Part shown: positions 18,348 through 27,031 of the stretch, piece by piece
Layout: each line of letters begins with the position of its first letter
How positions within the stretch are numbered: position 1 is the stretch's first letter
DNA from: an uncultured Spirochaetales bacterium
GTDB lineage: Bacteria > Spirochaetota > Spirochaetia > Sphaerochaetales > Sphaerochaetaceae
DNA length: 64,000 nucleotides
Assembly (NCBI GenBank): GCA_944388965.1
Contig: CALXKL010000003.1
Coordinates: 124,001-188,000 of the forward strand
Direction: 5' to 3'
Made by a program: the position numbers and the translations under genes
Notes under the pieces: model-generated
Database searches by the model: none
Told to the model about the DNA's origin: nothing
The model's input: only the letters and a program-made list of their open reading frames with translations

Positions 18348-18818
18348 TTGGAAAGCAGGGAAGCAAGGCAGTTCATAGACCAGCTCGAGGCGGAGCTCGG
18401 AGCCCATATCGGATGGCGCACTTTCGCCACATGGTTCGCCTCCAACGACGGGACCATACGTGAATACGGCGTCTTCCTGAGCATATTGGATGACGGGACG
18501 ATGTACTTCGAGGACTTCGACAGGAAGCCGCAGATACTCGGCTTCACCATCAGGCCGAAGAACCCGGTCGAGTACGTCAAGTACAGCCGGAGGGTCTCCC
18601 TGGACGACATCAGATCGGTCACGAGGGTGCGCAAGAGCCACGCGGTGAGCACATGCTCCTCGGCCTCCGGCGTGCCGCTGTGCGAGGCTTCAAGAATCGT
18701 GCAGGCCCTGTTCCCGGTCGTCACGCAGGTGGAGCTTGCAGACGGCAGGTGCTTCTATTTCGAACTCATATCGCACAAGGACTTCGCAGGTGCGCTTTCT
18801 ACTTTCCAGGGGGAATGA
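18348..18818 (+). CDS. Hypothetical protein, 156 residues
   Basis: Unrecognised soluble protein. The reading frame is open much further upstream but is Arg/Pro-rich shadow sequence there. The TTG at 18348, with AGGAT 8 bases upstream, is the first sensible start (LESREARQFIDQLEAELG). The protein has a helical N-terminus, then beta-rich sequence (EYGVFLSILDDGTMYFEDFD). It ends four bases before the phosphomannomutase start, so the two are probably one transcript. An AT-rich TAATATTA stretch lies between it and the divergent rlmK-like gene and may hold both promoters. Confidence 0.6.
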   Translation: MESREARQFIDQLEAELGAHIGWRTFATWFASNDGTIREYGVFLSILDDGTMYFEDFDRKPQILGFTIRPKNPVEYVKYSRRVSLDDIRSVTRVRKSHAVSTCSSASGVPLCEASRIVQALFPVVTQVELADGRCFYFELISHKDFAGALSTFQGE

Positions 18819-18822
18819 CGAC

Positions 18823-20172
18823 ATGACGGCTTTCAAGGCATATGACATCAGAGGTGTCTACGGCAAGGACTTCGACAGGGACACGGTATACAGGATCGGG
18901 TTCTTCATCCCGCGCCTGCTGAACACGGACCACGTGCTCGTGGGGCGCGATGTCAGGCTCTCCAGCCCCGAGATCCACGAATACCTGGTCAGGGGCATCA
19001 CCGACAGCGGTGCGGACGTATGGGATCTCGGATTGTGCACAACCCCGATGGTCTACTACGCCACCAGGCTGTACAAGGCGGATGCGTCCGTCCAGATAAC
19101 CGCCAGCCACAACCCGCCGCAGTACAACGGGCTGAAGATAAGCCGCACCGACGCCCTTCCGGTCGGAGGAGACACGGGGCTCAAGGACCTTGAGAGGATG
19201 GTCGTGGAGGAACCGGTATCGCCGGCGGACAGGAAAGGGTCCGTCAAGGACTGTTCATCGTTCGTCGACCGGTACATCGAGTTCCAGAAGACCTTCGTGC
19301 CCGATCTGTCGGACCTGAAGATCACGATCGACACCTCCAACGGCATGGCGAACGTCGTGATCAAGGACATCCTGGAGGACAAAGCCGGCATCAGATACAT
19401 CAACGACGTGCTCGACGGTTCGTTCCCGGCCCACGAGCCGAATCCGCTCGAGGTCGCCAACTGCGCCCAGATCATCCAGGCGGTCAAGGACGACGGAAGC
19501 GATGTGGGCGTGATCTACGACGGCGATGCGGACCGCGTCATGTTCATAGACGAGCGAGGACGCTTCATCCAGCCCGACTACATCACCGCGCTGATCGGCT
19601 ACTACTACTGGAGGAAGGGTGAGGTCGGAGCCGCCCTGCAGGACATCAGGACTAGCAGGTCGACGACGGAATACCTGGAGAAGCTCGGCTTCAACGTGAC
19701 CACCTGGAAGGTCGGCCATGCGTTCGCCAAGCTCAAGATCAGGGAAATCCACGGCATATTCGGAGGGGAGCTGGCCGGCCACTACTACTTCCGCGACTTC
19801 GGCAACTGCGACTCCGGCGTGCTCGCGTCTCTCATAGTGCTGTCCGTCGTCGCCGACCTGAAGAGGGAGGGACGCACTCTCGGCTCCTTCATCGACGAGA
19901 TCGTCACATACGCCAACAGCGGAGAGGTCAACTTCCGTCTGGAGAACAAGGACGGAGCCATCGAGGCGCTGTGCAGCCGGTTCATAGACCACGACAGTCC
20001 GGACAAGGTCCTCGACTTCGACGGAAGGCGCATCGAGTTCCCCACCTGGTGGTTCAATGTCAGGAAAAGCAACACCGAGCCCTATCTCAGGATAGTCTGC
20101 GAGGCCCGTGATGGTGTAGAATTGAAGAAGCGGCTTGACGAGATAAGCTCGATCATCCACAAGTTCGACTGA
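18823..20172 (+). CDS. Phosphomannomutase/phosphoglucomutase
   Basis: A 449-residue alpha-D-phosphohexomutase. The phosphoserine loop is TASHNPP (Ser95), the metal loop YDGDADRVMF, the sugar-specificity loop GGELAGHYYF, and the phosphate-binding loop RKSNTEPYLRIV. It interconverts mannose/glucose 6- and 1-phosphates to supply nucleotide sugars, in keeping with galE directly downstream. The start has GGGGG upstream and lies 4 bases after the hypothetical gene. Confidence 0.95.
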   Translation: MTAFKAYDIRGVYGKDFDRDTVYRIGFFIPRLLNTDHVLVGRDVRLSSPEIHEYLVRGITDSGADVWDLGLCTTPMVYYATRLYKADASVQITASHNPPQYNGLKISRTDALPVGGDTGLKDLERMVVEEPVSPADRKGSVKDCSSFVDRYIEFQKTFVPDLSDLKITIDTSNGMANVVIKDILEDKAGIRYINDVLDGSFPAHEPNPLEVANCAQIIQAVKDDGSDVGVIYDGDADRVMFIDERGRFIQPDYITALIGYYYWRKGEVGAALQDIRTSRSTTEYLEKLGFNVTTWKVGHAFAKLKIREIHGIFGGELAGHYYFRDFGNCDSGVLASLIVLSVVADLKREGRTLGSFIDEIVTYANSGEVNFRLENKDGAIEALCSRFIDHDSPDKVLDFDGRRIEFPTWWFNVRKSNTEPYLRIVCEARDGVELKKRLDEISSIIHKFD

Positions 20173-20185
20173 AGGAGAAAGATAT

Positions 20186-21178
20186 ATGAGAGTACTTCTG
20201 TTTGGCGGTGCCGGCTACATCGGCACACATGTCGCGATGGCCTTCCTCGACAGAGGGGACAAGGTCGGAATCTTCGACAACCTGTCTTCAGGACTGAGGA
20301 GCAACGTGTCCCCGGATGCCGAGTTCTACGAGGGTGACATCCTCGACAGGGAGCGTGTACGCGAAGTGCTCTCCAAAGGCTGGGACTGCGCGGTCTTCCT
20401 CGCCGCCTTCAAGGCTGCCGGCGAGAGCATGATCAAGCCCGAGAAGTACAGCGAGAACAACATAACCGGCGCCCTGATCGTCATCACGGAGTGCGTCGCT
20501 GCAGGATGCATGAACTTCATCCTCTCCTCCTCGGCGGCCACCTTCGGCGAGCCGCAGTACCTGCCCATCGACGAAAAGCACCCGACCAATCCGGAGAACT
20601 ACTACGGATACACGAAGCTGTGCATCGAGGAGAATCTCAAGTGGTACTCCAAGCTGAAGAACCTACGCTTCGCCGCCCTGCGCTACTTCAACGCGGCAGG
20701 CTATGATGTCGAAGGCAGGATGCTCGGTCTCGAGAGGAACCCCGCCAACCTGATTCCGGTCGTCATGGAGGCCGCATGCGGCATCAGACCGAACGTGCTG
20801 GTCTTCGGAGACGACTACGACACGATCGACGGAACCGGCGTCAGGGACTACGTCCATGTCACGGACCTTGCCGATGCCCATGTCAAGGCCGCGGACTACA
20901 TCTCCAGCCAGAACAAGGACCTCATCGTCGGCCTCGGCTCGGAGACGGGGCTTTCCGTCATGCAGATCATCGAGGCCGCAAGGAGGATCACAGGCAAGCC
21001 GATCCCCTCGCAGATTGTGGCACGCCGTCCCGGAGACCCGGCCAAGCTCGTCGCAAGCAGCAAAATGGCGCATGAGGTCCTCGGCTGGAAGGCCAGATAC
21101 TCCGACCTCGACACGATCATCTCCTCGACATGGAACGTCTACAAGGCCAACATGAAGGAACAGGGGAAGGAAGTCTAA
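20186..21178 (+). CDS. galE: UDP-glucose 4-epimerase
   Basis: A 330-residue extended short-chain dehydrogenase. The NAD-binding GGAGYIG is at residues 7-13, the catalytic Ser-Tyr-x3-Lys appears as SSSAATFG followed by YYGYTK, and the GalE marks RYFNAAG and GTGVRDYVHV are intact. It interconverts UDP-glucose and UDP-galactose. A GGAG precedes the ATG. It is the last gene of the unit with the hexomutase and ends at the terminator at 21217. Confidence 0.96.
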   Translation: MRVLLFGGAGYIGTHVAMAFLDRGDKVGIFDNLSSGLRSNVSPDAEFYEGDILDRERVREVLSKGWDCAVFLAAFKAAGESMIKPEKYSENNITGALIVITECVAAGCMNFILSSSAATFGEPQYLPIDEKHPTNPENYYGYTKLCIEENLKWYSKLKNLRFAALRYFNAAGYDVEGRMLGLERNPANLIPVVMEAACGIRPNVLVFGDDYDTIDGTGVRDYVHVTDLADAHVKAADYISSQNKDLIVGLGSETGLSVMQIIEAARRITGKPIPSQIVARRPGDPAKLVASSKMAHEVLGWKARYSDLDTIISSTWNVYKANMKEQGKEV

Positions 21179-21216
21179 GAGCCGACAACGGGCAATGAGC
21201 GCAATGACAAAGTGAT

Positions 21217-21250
21217 GACAGGTCTCCGCAAGGGGACCTGTCCCGTCTTC
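21217..21250 (+). terminator. Rho-independent terminator after galE
   Basis: An 11-bp stem with a GCAA tetraloop (arms 21217-21227 and 21232-21242) is followed by a short pyrimidine tract. The T run is weak, but the hairpin is strong and lies between convergent genes. Confidence 0.75.
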
Positions 21251-21550
21251 TCACTCATTCCAAAGGAATCTCTTCATATCCACCAGGCCGTTGTCCAGGA
21301 AGCCGACGCCCTCCTCTTCCAGCAACGCCCGCTGGGCGTTCCATCCGGGGGCGCACCGACCGGCGTGGTTCACCACACGGTGGCAGGGGTGGTCACCGTA
21401 AAGAGAAGAGAACGAGAGGATCCGTCCGACAAGACGTGATGATGACGGCATGCCTGTCAGGCGTGCTATCTGGCCGTAAGTGGCCACTTTGCCCAAAGGG
21501 ATCTCGTCGACGATCGACAGCACCTCCCATGCCTTCCTGTCGTCCATCAT
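21251..21550 (-). CDS. MGMT C-terminal-domain protein (alkyltransferase-like, active-site Cys kept)
   Basis: Only 99 residues, the DNA-binding domain of O6-alkylguanine-DNA alkyltransferase with no N-terminal domain. It keeps PCHRV with Cys56, the methyl acceptor in true MGMTs; alkyltransferase-like proteins of the ATL type have Trp there. The helix-turn-helix (TYGQIARLTGMPSSSRLVGRIL) and the C-terminal LLEEEGV are typical. Its ATG overlaps the stop of the purine permease as ATGA (a second ATG follows directly), so it is translated with a transporter gene, an odd pairing. Confidence 0.88.
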   Translation of the reverse strand: MMDDRKAWEVLSIVDEIPLGKVATYGQIARLTGMPSSSRLVGRILSFSSLYGDHPCHRVVNHAGRCAPGWNAQRALLEEEGVGFLDNGLVDMKRFLWNE

Positions 21551-22851
21551 TCGTCATCCTTCGGGAGGATCAGGTTGAGAACCACCGCGACGAGCGTCGC
21601 GACGACGACAGGGGATGATGCGAAGACCATCGTCACCCACTGCGGGAACTGCGCAAGCGACTCGCTCACAAGGCTGACTCCCATTCCAAGAGCCGCGGAC
21701 AGTCCGACTATCGAGGTGTTGCGGTAGCCCATGTGCTCGCGTGAGACGAGCTTCATGCCCGTCATCGCGATGGATGCGAACACCGACACCGTCGCTCCGC
21801 CGAGCACGCACTGCGGAATCGTGGTGAGGAGAGCGGAGAACTTCGGGACCAGACCTGCGGCCAGGAGCATCAGGGCCGTAAGGCCCAGCACCCTGCGGTT
21901 GACGACCTTCGTCGACGAGACGATGCCCACGTTCTGGGAATAGGTGGCGTTCGGCAGCCCGCCCAGAAGCGACGAGAAGAGGTTCGAAACTCCGAAGCCT
22001 ATTATTCCGCCCCTTAGCTCGTCGCTCGTCGGCTCCCTGTCCATGCCGCCGATGGTCGTGGCGCTCATGTCCCCTATCGCCTGTATGGCGTTTATCGCGA
22101 AGAGGATCGATATCGCCAGGATCGACGAGAACTCGAAGCGTATGCCGAATGGTGCCGGCCTCACCAGGGAGAACATACCCGCCTCCCCCACCGCAGAAAG
22201 GTCTATCATGCCGAAGGGGATGGAGAAGATGTACCCGGCGGCTATGCCGAGCAGAATCGAGGCAAGCTTGACCATGCCCTTTGCAAAGTGGTTCAGACTC
22301 GTCACGCACACCAGGGTGAAGATGGCCACAAGCCAGTTCTGCCAGCTTCCGAAGTCGGGATTCCCGCTTCCTCCCGCCATGTACGTTATCGCGGTGGGAT
22401 ACAGCGACAGTCCTATCGTAAAGACGACCGTGCCCGTGATCAGAGGCGGGAACAGATGCTGGATGCGCTTTGCGAATATGCCGATGACGATGGCGACCAG
22501 GGAGCCCACCAGCTGTGCGCCGAATATCTCGGCGATGGAGAATGTCGTTGCTATGCTCTGCATCGTCGCCAGATAGGCGAAGCTCACGCCCATGATCACC
22601 GGCAGCCTGGCCCCGCACATCCGCGTGACGCCGAACAGCTGCAGCAGCGTCGAGAGCGCGGCGCATACGAGAGACGACTGTATCAGAAGAATCCGCTGGG
22701 CGCTGTCCAGTCCGGCCACCGACGAGATGATTATCGCCGGCGTGACACAGCCCACGATCATCGCGACCAGGTGCTGCAAGGCAAGCGGAAGCGAACATGC
22801 CAGAGGGGGAAGCCTTCCGTCCATGTCGAATAGCAGTCTCTTGTCATCCAT
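21547..22851 (-). CDS. NCS2-family purine (xanthine/urate-type) permease
   Basis: A 434-residue nucleobase:cation symporter with about 12-14 membrane segments. The signature segment ATYSQNVGIVSSTKVVNRR has Gln-Asn-x-Gly as in xanthine/urate carriers rather than the Glu-Asn of uracil carriers. IGDMSATTIGGMDREP is the TM8 region with substrate-binding acid. The start at 22851 (MDDKRLL) is preferred; the longer frame adds a poor leader. It is divergent from diaminopropionate ammonia-lyase. DpaL/YgeX homologues belong to the anaerobic urate-degradation gene set, so a purine substrate fits. Confidence 0.9.
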   Translation of the reverse strand: MDDKRLLFDMDGRLPPLACSLPLALQHLVAMIVGCVTPAIIISSVAGLDSAQRILLIQSSLVCAALSTLLQLFGVTRMCGARLPVIMGVSFAYLATMQSIATTFSIAEIFGAQLVGSLVAIVIGIFAKRIQHLFPPLITGTVVFTIGLSLYPTAITYMAGGSGNPDFGSWQNWLVAIFTLVCVTSLNHFAKGMVKLASILLGIAAGYIFSIPFGMIDLSAVGEAGMFSLVRPAPFGIRFEFSSILAISILFAINAIQAIGDMSATTIGGMDREPTSDELRGGIIGFGVSNLFSSLLGGLPNATYSQNVGIVSSTKVVNRRVLGLTALMLLAAGLVPKFSALLTTIPQCVLGGATVSVFASIAMTGMKLVSREHMGYRNTSIVGLSAALGMGVSLVSESLAQFPQWVTMVFASSPVVVATLVAVVLNLILPKDDE

Positions 22852-22890
22852 AAGCCGGATTGTATCATGGAAAACCGTCATGTCTAATGC

Positions 22891-22905
22891 ATTCTGATGC
22901 AGAAT
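22891..22905. promoter_or_regulatory. Inverted repeat in the permease/DpaL divergent region
   Basis: Perfect dyad ATTCTG-ATG-CAGAAT, 40 bases upstream of the permease start and 112 bases upstream of dpaL. A second, weaker TGCAT/ATGCA pair lies at 22954-22978. The position suggests a shared operator; no regulator gene is adjacent. Confidence 0.45.
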
Positions 22906-23016
22906 CATCAAAAATGGACAACATTACTGAAGTTTTCCACAATATGCCGTACCTGCATGTATGAAATATTGCAATGCACCTTGCAGACATATATCATGAG
23001 GCCAGGAGTCGAGAAC

Positions 23017-24264
23017 ATGCCGAACTATACCAAAGCCGATTTTTCCTGGATACTCCGCAACCCCAGCCACGAGACCTGGGAGGCGGACAACCTGTTCAAC
23101 GTCGAGACTGCCCGCAGGGCACGCCACTTCCATCGTCAGCTGCCTTCATTCAGACAGACACCGCTTGTGAGCCTGGGACATCTGGCCCAGATGATGGGTG
23201 TGGAGGGAATATACGTGAAGGACGAGTCCCAGCGCCTCGAGCTGAACAGCTTCAAGGTCATGGGCGGCTCGTTCGCCATCTTCCGCTTCCTGCAGAAGAA
23301 GCTCGGACTTCCCGATGAGAAGATGACCTACAAGTTCCTCATCAGCAAGGAATGCCACGACATGACGGGCACCCTCACCTTCGCCAGCGCGACCGACGGC
23401 AACCACGGCAAGGGGATCGCATGGGCCAGCAGGATGCTTGGCCACAAGTGCAACATCTACGTCCACAGGGACACCAGCCAGGCCAGAATCGACGCGATCA
23501 GGATGTTCGGGGCCAACGTGACAGTCGTGGACGGCAACTACGACGATGCGGTGCGCCAGGTCGCGATCGACGCCCGCGACAACGGCTGGGAGATAATCTC
23601 AGACACGTCATGGCCGGGCTACACCGAGGTGCCGACCTGGATCATGCAGGGCTACACGACGATGCTGCTCGAGGCGCAGGAGCAGTTCGCAGGCATGGGC
23701 ATCGAGCGCCCCACCCACATCTTCGTCCAGGCTGGAGTCGGAGCGCTGGCCGCATCGGTGATCGGCTTCTACGCTTCGCTTTTCAAGGATAATCTTCCCA
23801 AGTTCATAGTCGTCGAGCCTGAAAACGCCGCCTGCCTCTTCCTCAGTGCGAAGGTCGCCGACGGAAAGCCGCATGCCGTCACGGGGGATCTGGACACCAT
23901 CATGGCCGGTCTTGCCTGCGGCGAGCCGTCAGAGATCGCATGGAACGTGCTCTGGCCTCTGGTTGACGCCTTCCTGTCCGTTCCCGACTACGTCGCAGCC
24001 CGTGGCATGAGGATACTCGCCACTCCGCTCAAGGACGATCCGTTCGTGATCAGCGGGGAATCGGGTGCCGTGCCCCTTGGCGCATTCTACTCCATGATGT
24101 GCGAAAAGGATGTGACCAAGGAGCTCATCGACCATCTCGGAATCGATTCCAACAGCAGGCTGCTGTTCATCAACACCGAGGGCAACACGGATCCCACCCA
24201 CTTCCGCCAGATCATCTGGGACGGCTGCGATCCCGTGCCGAAGGAGTACTGGACTACAAGATAG
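23017..24264 (+). CDS. dpaL: Diaminopropionate ammonia-lyase (YgeX-type)
   Basis: PLP fold-type II enzyme that cleaves 2,3-diaminopropionate to pyruvate and ammonia. The 415-residue protein has the PLP lysine in NSFKVMGG (Lys80), the substrate loop SATDGNHGKG and the cofactor phosphate region AGVGALAASVIG. The ATG at 23017 has AGGAG 8 bases upstream; longer in-frame starts lack one. In enterobacteria this enzyme is encoded with ygeW, selenium-hydroxylase and purine genes; ygeW and selD are also in this window, near its right end. Confidence 0.94.
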   Translation: MPNYTKADFSWILRNPSHETWEADNLFNVETARRARHFHRQLPSFRQTPLVSLGHLAQMMGVEGIYVKDESQRLELNSFKVMGGSFAIFRFLQKKLGLPDEKMTYKFLISKECHDMTGTLTFASATDGNHGKGIAWASRMLGHKCNIYVHRDTSQARIDAIRMFGANVTVVDGNYDDAVRQVAIDARDNGWEIISDTSWPGYTEVPTWIMQGYTTMLLEAQEQFAGMGIERPTHIFVQAGVGALAASVIGFYASLFKDNLPKFIVVEPENAACLFLSAKVADGKPHAVTGDLDTIMAGLACGEPSEIAWNVLWPLVDAFLSVPDYVAARGMRILATPLKDDPFVISGESGAVPLGAFYSMMCEKDVTKELIDHLGIDSNSRLLFINTEGNTDPTHFRQIIWDGCDPVPKEYWTTR

Positions 24265-24358
24265 GATTCTGACAGAGGCGCATCGAATGGTGCTCCGGCG
24301 TGTCTTCGATTCGTGAAGGTATGCTGGAGCATCATCCTTTTCCTGACATCTCCATCTA

Positions 24359-24865
24359 TCAGAGCAGCATCATGTGCCCGAACGACAGGATCTTCGGATT
24401 GTCGAGAGGATATGAGCGGATCGAGACCCCCATGATCCCAGGAAGTGACGAAGCGTCTATGAACTCCAGACAATCGCCTTCTACGGCCAGGACGATTCCG
24501 ATGTGGGACGGCTCTCCGTCCGTACCATCGCCCATGAACACGAGATCCCCGGCAGCAGGAGCCGAGCATGGAGTCGACCAGCGGGTGAAAATCTCCATGA
24601 CGGTCGAGTCTTCGAATGGCAGAGACCTGTCAACAAGCGCCTCCTTGTAGACGTTGATCACAAAACCGCTGCAGTCGACCGTCGCGCCATCCTCCCACCA
24701 GAAGCTCTGCCCACCCCATTCATATGGAACCCCGATGTATTTCTCCGCAACCCGGACGATCCTCTGACGTTCGGCGTCGGTCAGTTCCCCGGCCTGCCGC
24801 ATGGAGGTCGAGCATGAGAAGCAAAGAAAGCTGAATACCAGGATAAGAAAGACGGACTTCCTCAT
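24359..24865 (-). CDS. NlpC/P60 cell-wall hydrolase, lipoprotein
   Basis: A 168-residue C40 peptidase that would cut peptidoglycan stem peptides. The signal peptide ends in a relaxed lipobox with Cys18, followed by the NlpC/P60 domain: catalytic Cys65 in VDCSGF and His121 in PSHIGI. The domain occupies nearly the whole mature protein, and no SH3 or LysM targeting domain is present. It converges with dpaL, leaving 94 bases that hold no clear terminator. Confidence 0.9.
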   Translation of the reverse strand: MRKSVFLILVFSFLCFSCSTSMRQAGELTDAERQRIVRVAEKYIGVPYEWGGQSFWWEDGATVDCSGFVINVYKEALVDRSLPFEDSTVMEIFTRWSTPCSAPAAGDLVFMGDGTDGEPSHIGIVLAVEGDCLEFIDASSLPGIMGVSIRSYPLDNPKILSFGHMMLL

Positions 24866-24975
24866 GGCCTGATTATGGCTTCACGCCAAAGAGACGGTCA
24901 ATTGCGCATGGAGAGCATTCACACATCTCCTCGACCGGCCATGTGTAAAAAAAGACACATATTTCAGAAAACCCT

Positions 24976-25004
24976 TTGTGCCATCTCCGTAAAGGTTCTA
25001 GAAT
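24976..25004 (+). promoter_or_regulatory. Candidate promoter for the ABC operon
   Basis: TTGTGC (24976-24981), a 17-base spacer and TAGAAT (24999-25004, 5 of 6 consensus) lie about 50 bases before the ATPase start. Confidence 0.45.
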
Positions 25005-25053
25005 GGAAGTGTTGGGCCTGTGCCTGCTCAGATCTTTCTCAGAGGTTAAGAAG

Positions 25054-26139
25054 ATGGACATAAGGTTGGAAGGACTGACGAAGACCTTCACTGGAAAGGA
25101 CAAGGTCGAGACCATAGCGGTCAATGATCTCACGGTCACCATTCCGGGTGGTCATCTCGTCGGTCTCCTGGGACCTTCCGGTTGCGGAAAGAGCACCACG
25201 CTGTTCATGCTCGCCGGTCTGCATGAGCCCACGAGAGGGCGCATCTGGTTCGGAGACGAGGACGTGACGGACCTTCCGCCGGAGAAGAGGGGCATCGGTC
25301 TGGTGTTCCAGAACTACGCCCTCTACCCTCACATGACGGTATACGACAACATCGCATTCCCGCTCCGCAACAGCAGGAGTTTCCGCGAGAAGCACAAGGA
25401 TGGAAAGGAACGGCATGAGGCCATAGACCAGATTGTCCAGCAGACCGCGAAGATCGTTGCGATCGAGGAGCTGCTTGCCCGCAAGCCGAGCCAGCTTTCC
25501 GGCGGCCAGCAGCAGCGTGTCGCCATCGCCAGGGCGATCGCGAAGCAGCCCAGGGTCCTGCTTCTGGACGAGCCTCTGTCGAACCTCGACGCAAGGCTGA
25601 GGATCCAGACCAGGGAGGAGATAAGGCGCATCCAGCAGGCCACCGGCATCACGACCGTGTTCGTCACCCACGACCAGGAGGAGGCGATGAGCATCACCGA
25701 CGAGATCATCGTCATGAAGGACGGCGTCGTGCAGCAGGTCGACCATCCGCAGGAGACGTACATACATCCGGCGAACGTCTTCGTCGCCCGCTTCCTCGGC
25801 AACCCGCCGATAAACATGATCGATGCATCCGTCAAGGACGGTCAGGTGATGATAAACGGCTGTCCGGCCATCGCGGCGGATCTGCCGGATGGACAGTACA
25901 AGGTCGGCATCAGACCGGAGAGCTTCATCCTCTCGGACGACGGTTTCACTGCCGACATACTCACCAAGGCGACGATAGGACGCGACTTCCAGGTGCGCTT
26001 CGACATGAACGGAAGATACAGCGAGGCGCTGATAGAGTCCGACAAGAGCATAGAGGAAGGCGACAAGGTGCACTTCCGTCTGCGAAGAAGCGGCGTCCAC
26101 ATATTCGACCTTGACGAGAAGAGGATCGCGCAATGGTAG
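25054..26139 (+). CDS. Sugar-type ABC transporter ATPase (MsmK/UgpC class)
   Basis: A 361-residue CUT1 ATPase that powers the two permeases encoded next. Walker A GPSGCGKST is at residues 40-48, LSGGQQQR near residue 148, Walker B LLLDEPLSNLD, and the switch His in VTHDQEEAM. The C-terminal ~110 residues form the MalK/UgpC-type regulatory OB domain. The start at 25054 (MDIRLEG) is right for the family; the upstream in-frame codons are Cys/Leu-rich leader. The stop overlaps the next start by 7 bases. Confidence 0.94.
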   Translation: MDIRLEGLTKTFTGKDKVETIAVNDLTVTIPGGHLVGLLGPSGCGKSTTLFMLAGLHEPTRGRIWFGDEDVTDLPPEKRGIGLVFQNYALYPHMTVYDNIAFPLRNSRSFREKHKDGKERHEAIDQIVQQTAKIVAIEELLARKPSQLSGGQQQRVAIARAIAKQPRVLLLDEPLSNLDARLRIQTREEIRRIQQATGITTVFVTHDQEEAMSITDEIIVMKDGVVQQVDHPQETYIHPANVFVARFLGNPPINMIDASVKDGQVMINGCPAIAADLPDGQYKVGIRPESFILSDDGFTADILTKATIGRDFQVRFDMNGRYSEALIESDKSIEEGDKVHFRLRRSGVHIFDLDEKRIAQW

Positions 26140-27020
26140 GACAGAACCAGAGGAAGACGTTCCTGAAGGCGATGCTCTACATGCTTCCGGCGCTCGTGAT
26201 CATCGCACTCTTCGTGGTCTGGCCCATGTTCCACACGCTACGCATGAGCTTCTACGAGGACTTCAACATCTTCAACAAGACCGGCGAGGGCTTCGGCCTG
26301 TCCAGCTACATCTGGGTCCTCCAGGATCCGACGTTCCACAAGGCTCTGCTGAACACGTTCATCTACGCCATAGTGACCGTGCCGGTTTCAATCATGATAG
26401 CCCTCGCGATAGCGATACTGCTGAACAGCGGGATAAGAGGATCCAAGTTCTTCCAGACGGCATACTTCCTGCCATATGTGACGAACGCGATAGCGATCGG
26501 CCTCGCCTTCCGCTTCATATTCCACAGCGAATTCGGCGTCTTCAACAAGTTCCTGGCAATCTTCGGAATCGATGCCATAAACTGGCTCACCGATCCAGAC
26601 TGGGCGATGCCCACGCTGTGCATATTCGGGGTATGGTCCGCACTGGCCTTCAAGATCGTCATATTCCTTGCAGGACTGCAGGGCATCGACCCGCAGCTGT
26701 ATCAGGCGGCAAGGATCGACGAGGCCGGCAAGTGGAAGATGTTCACCAGCATCACGCTGCCGCAGCTGGGTCCCATAATGGCATACCAGTTCGTCATCGC
26801 CACGATAAACGCGTTCAAGGCATACAACGAGGTCGTGGGTCTGTTCGGCGATGACGGGCCGCTTCACAGCGCGATCACGATGGTCTACTACATGTACGAC
26901 AAGTTCTACAACGCGAACAAGTACACCATCGCCGCGGCCAGCGGCGTCATCATGTTCCTGATCATCATGGTCTTCACATTCATCCAGCTGGGGATGAGCA
27001 ACCGCAAGGCGGACCAGTAG
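26133..27020 (+). CDS. Sugar ABC transporter permease (MalF/UgpA-like)
   Basis: A 295-residue inner-membrane subunit with six transmembrane segments and the EAA loop that contacts the ATPase (YQAARIDEAGKWKMFTSITLP). It starts inside the ATPase gene and is followed 11 bases later by the second permease. The ligand probably matches that of the binding protein at 27903. Confidence 0.93.
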   Translation: MVGQNQRKTFLKAMLYMLPALVIIALFVVWPMFHTLRMSFYEDFNIFNKTGEGFGLSSYIWVLQDPTFHKALLNTFIYAIVTVPVSIMIALAIAILLNSGIRGSKFFQTAYFLPYVTNAIAIGLAFRFIFHSEFGVFNKFLAIFGIDAINWLTDPDWAMPTLCIFGVWSALAFKIVIFLAGLQGIDPQLYQAARIDEAGKWKMFTSITLPQLGPIMAYQFVIATINAFKAYNEVVGLFGDDGPLHSAITMVYYMYDKFYNANKYTIAAASGVIMFLIIMVFTFIQLGMSNRKADQ

Positions 27021-27031
27021 GAGGTGGCGGC

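Noticed and set aside
24265-24358. Terminator between dpaL and the NlpC/P60 gene
   Set aside because: A GGTGCTCC/GGAGCATC pairing exists but has a mismatch and a ~28-base loop; too weak to list.
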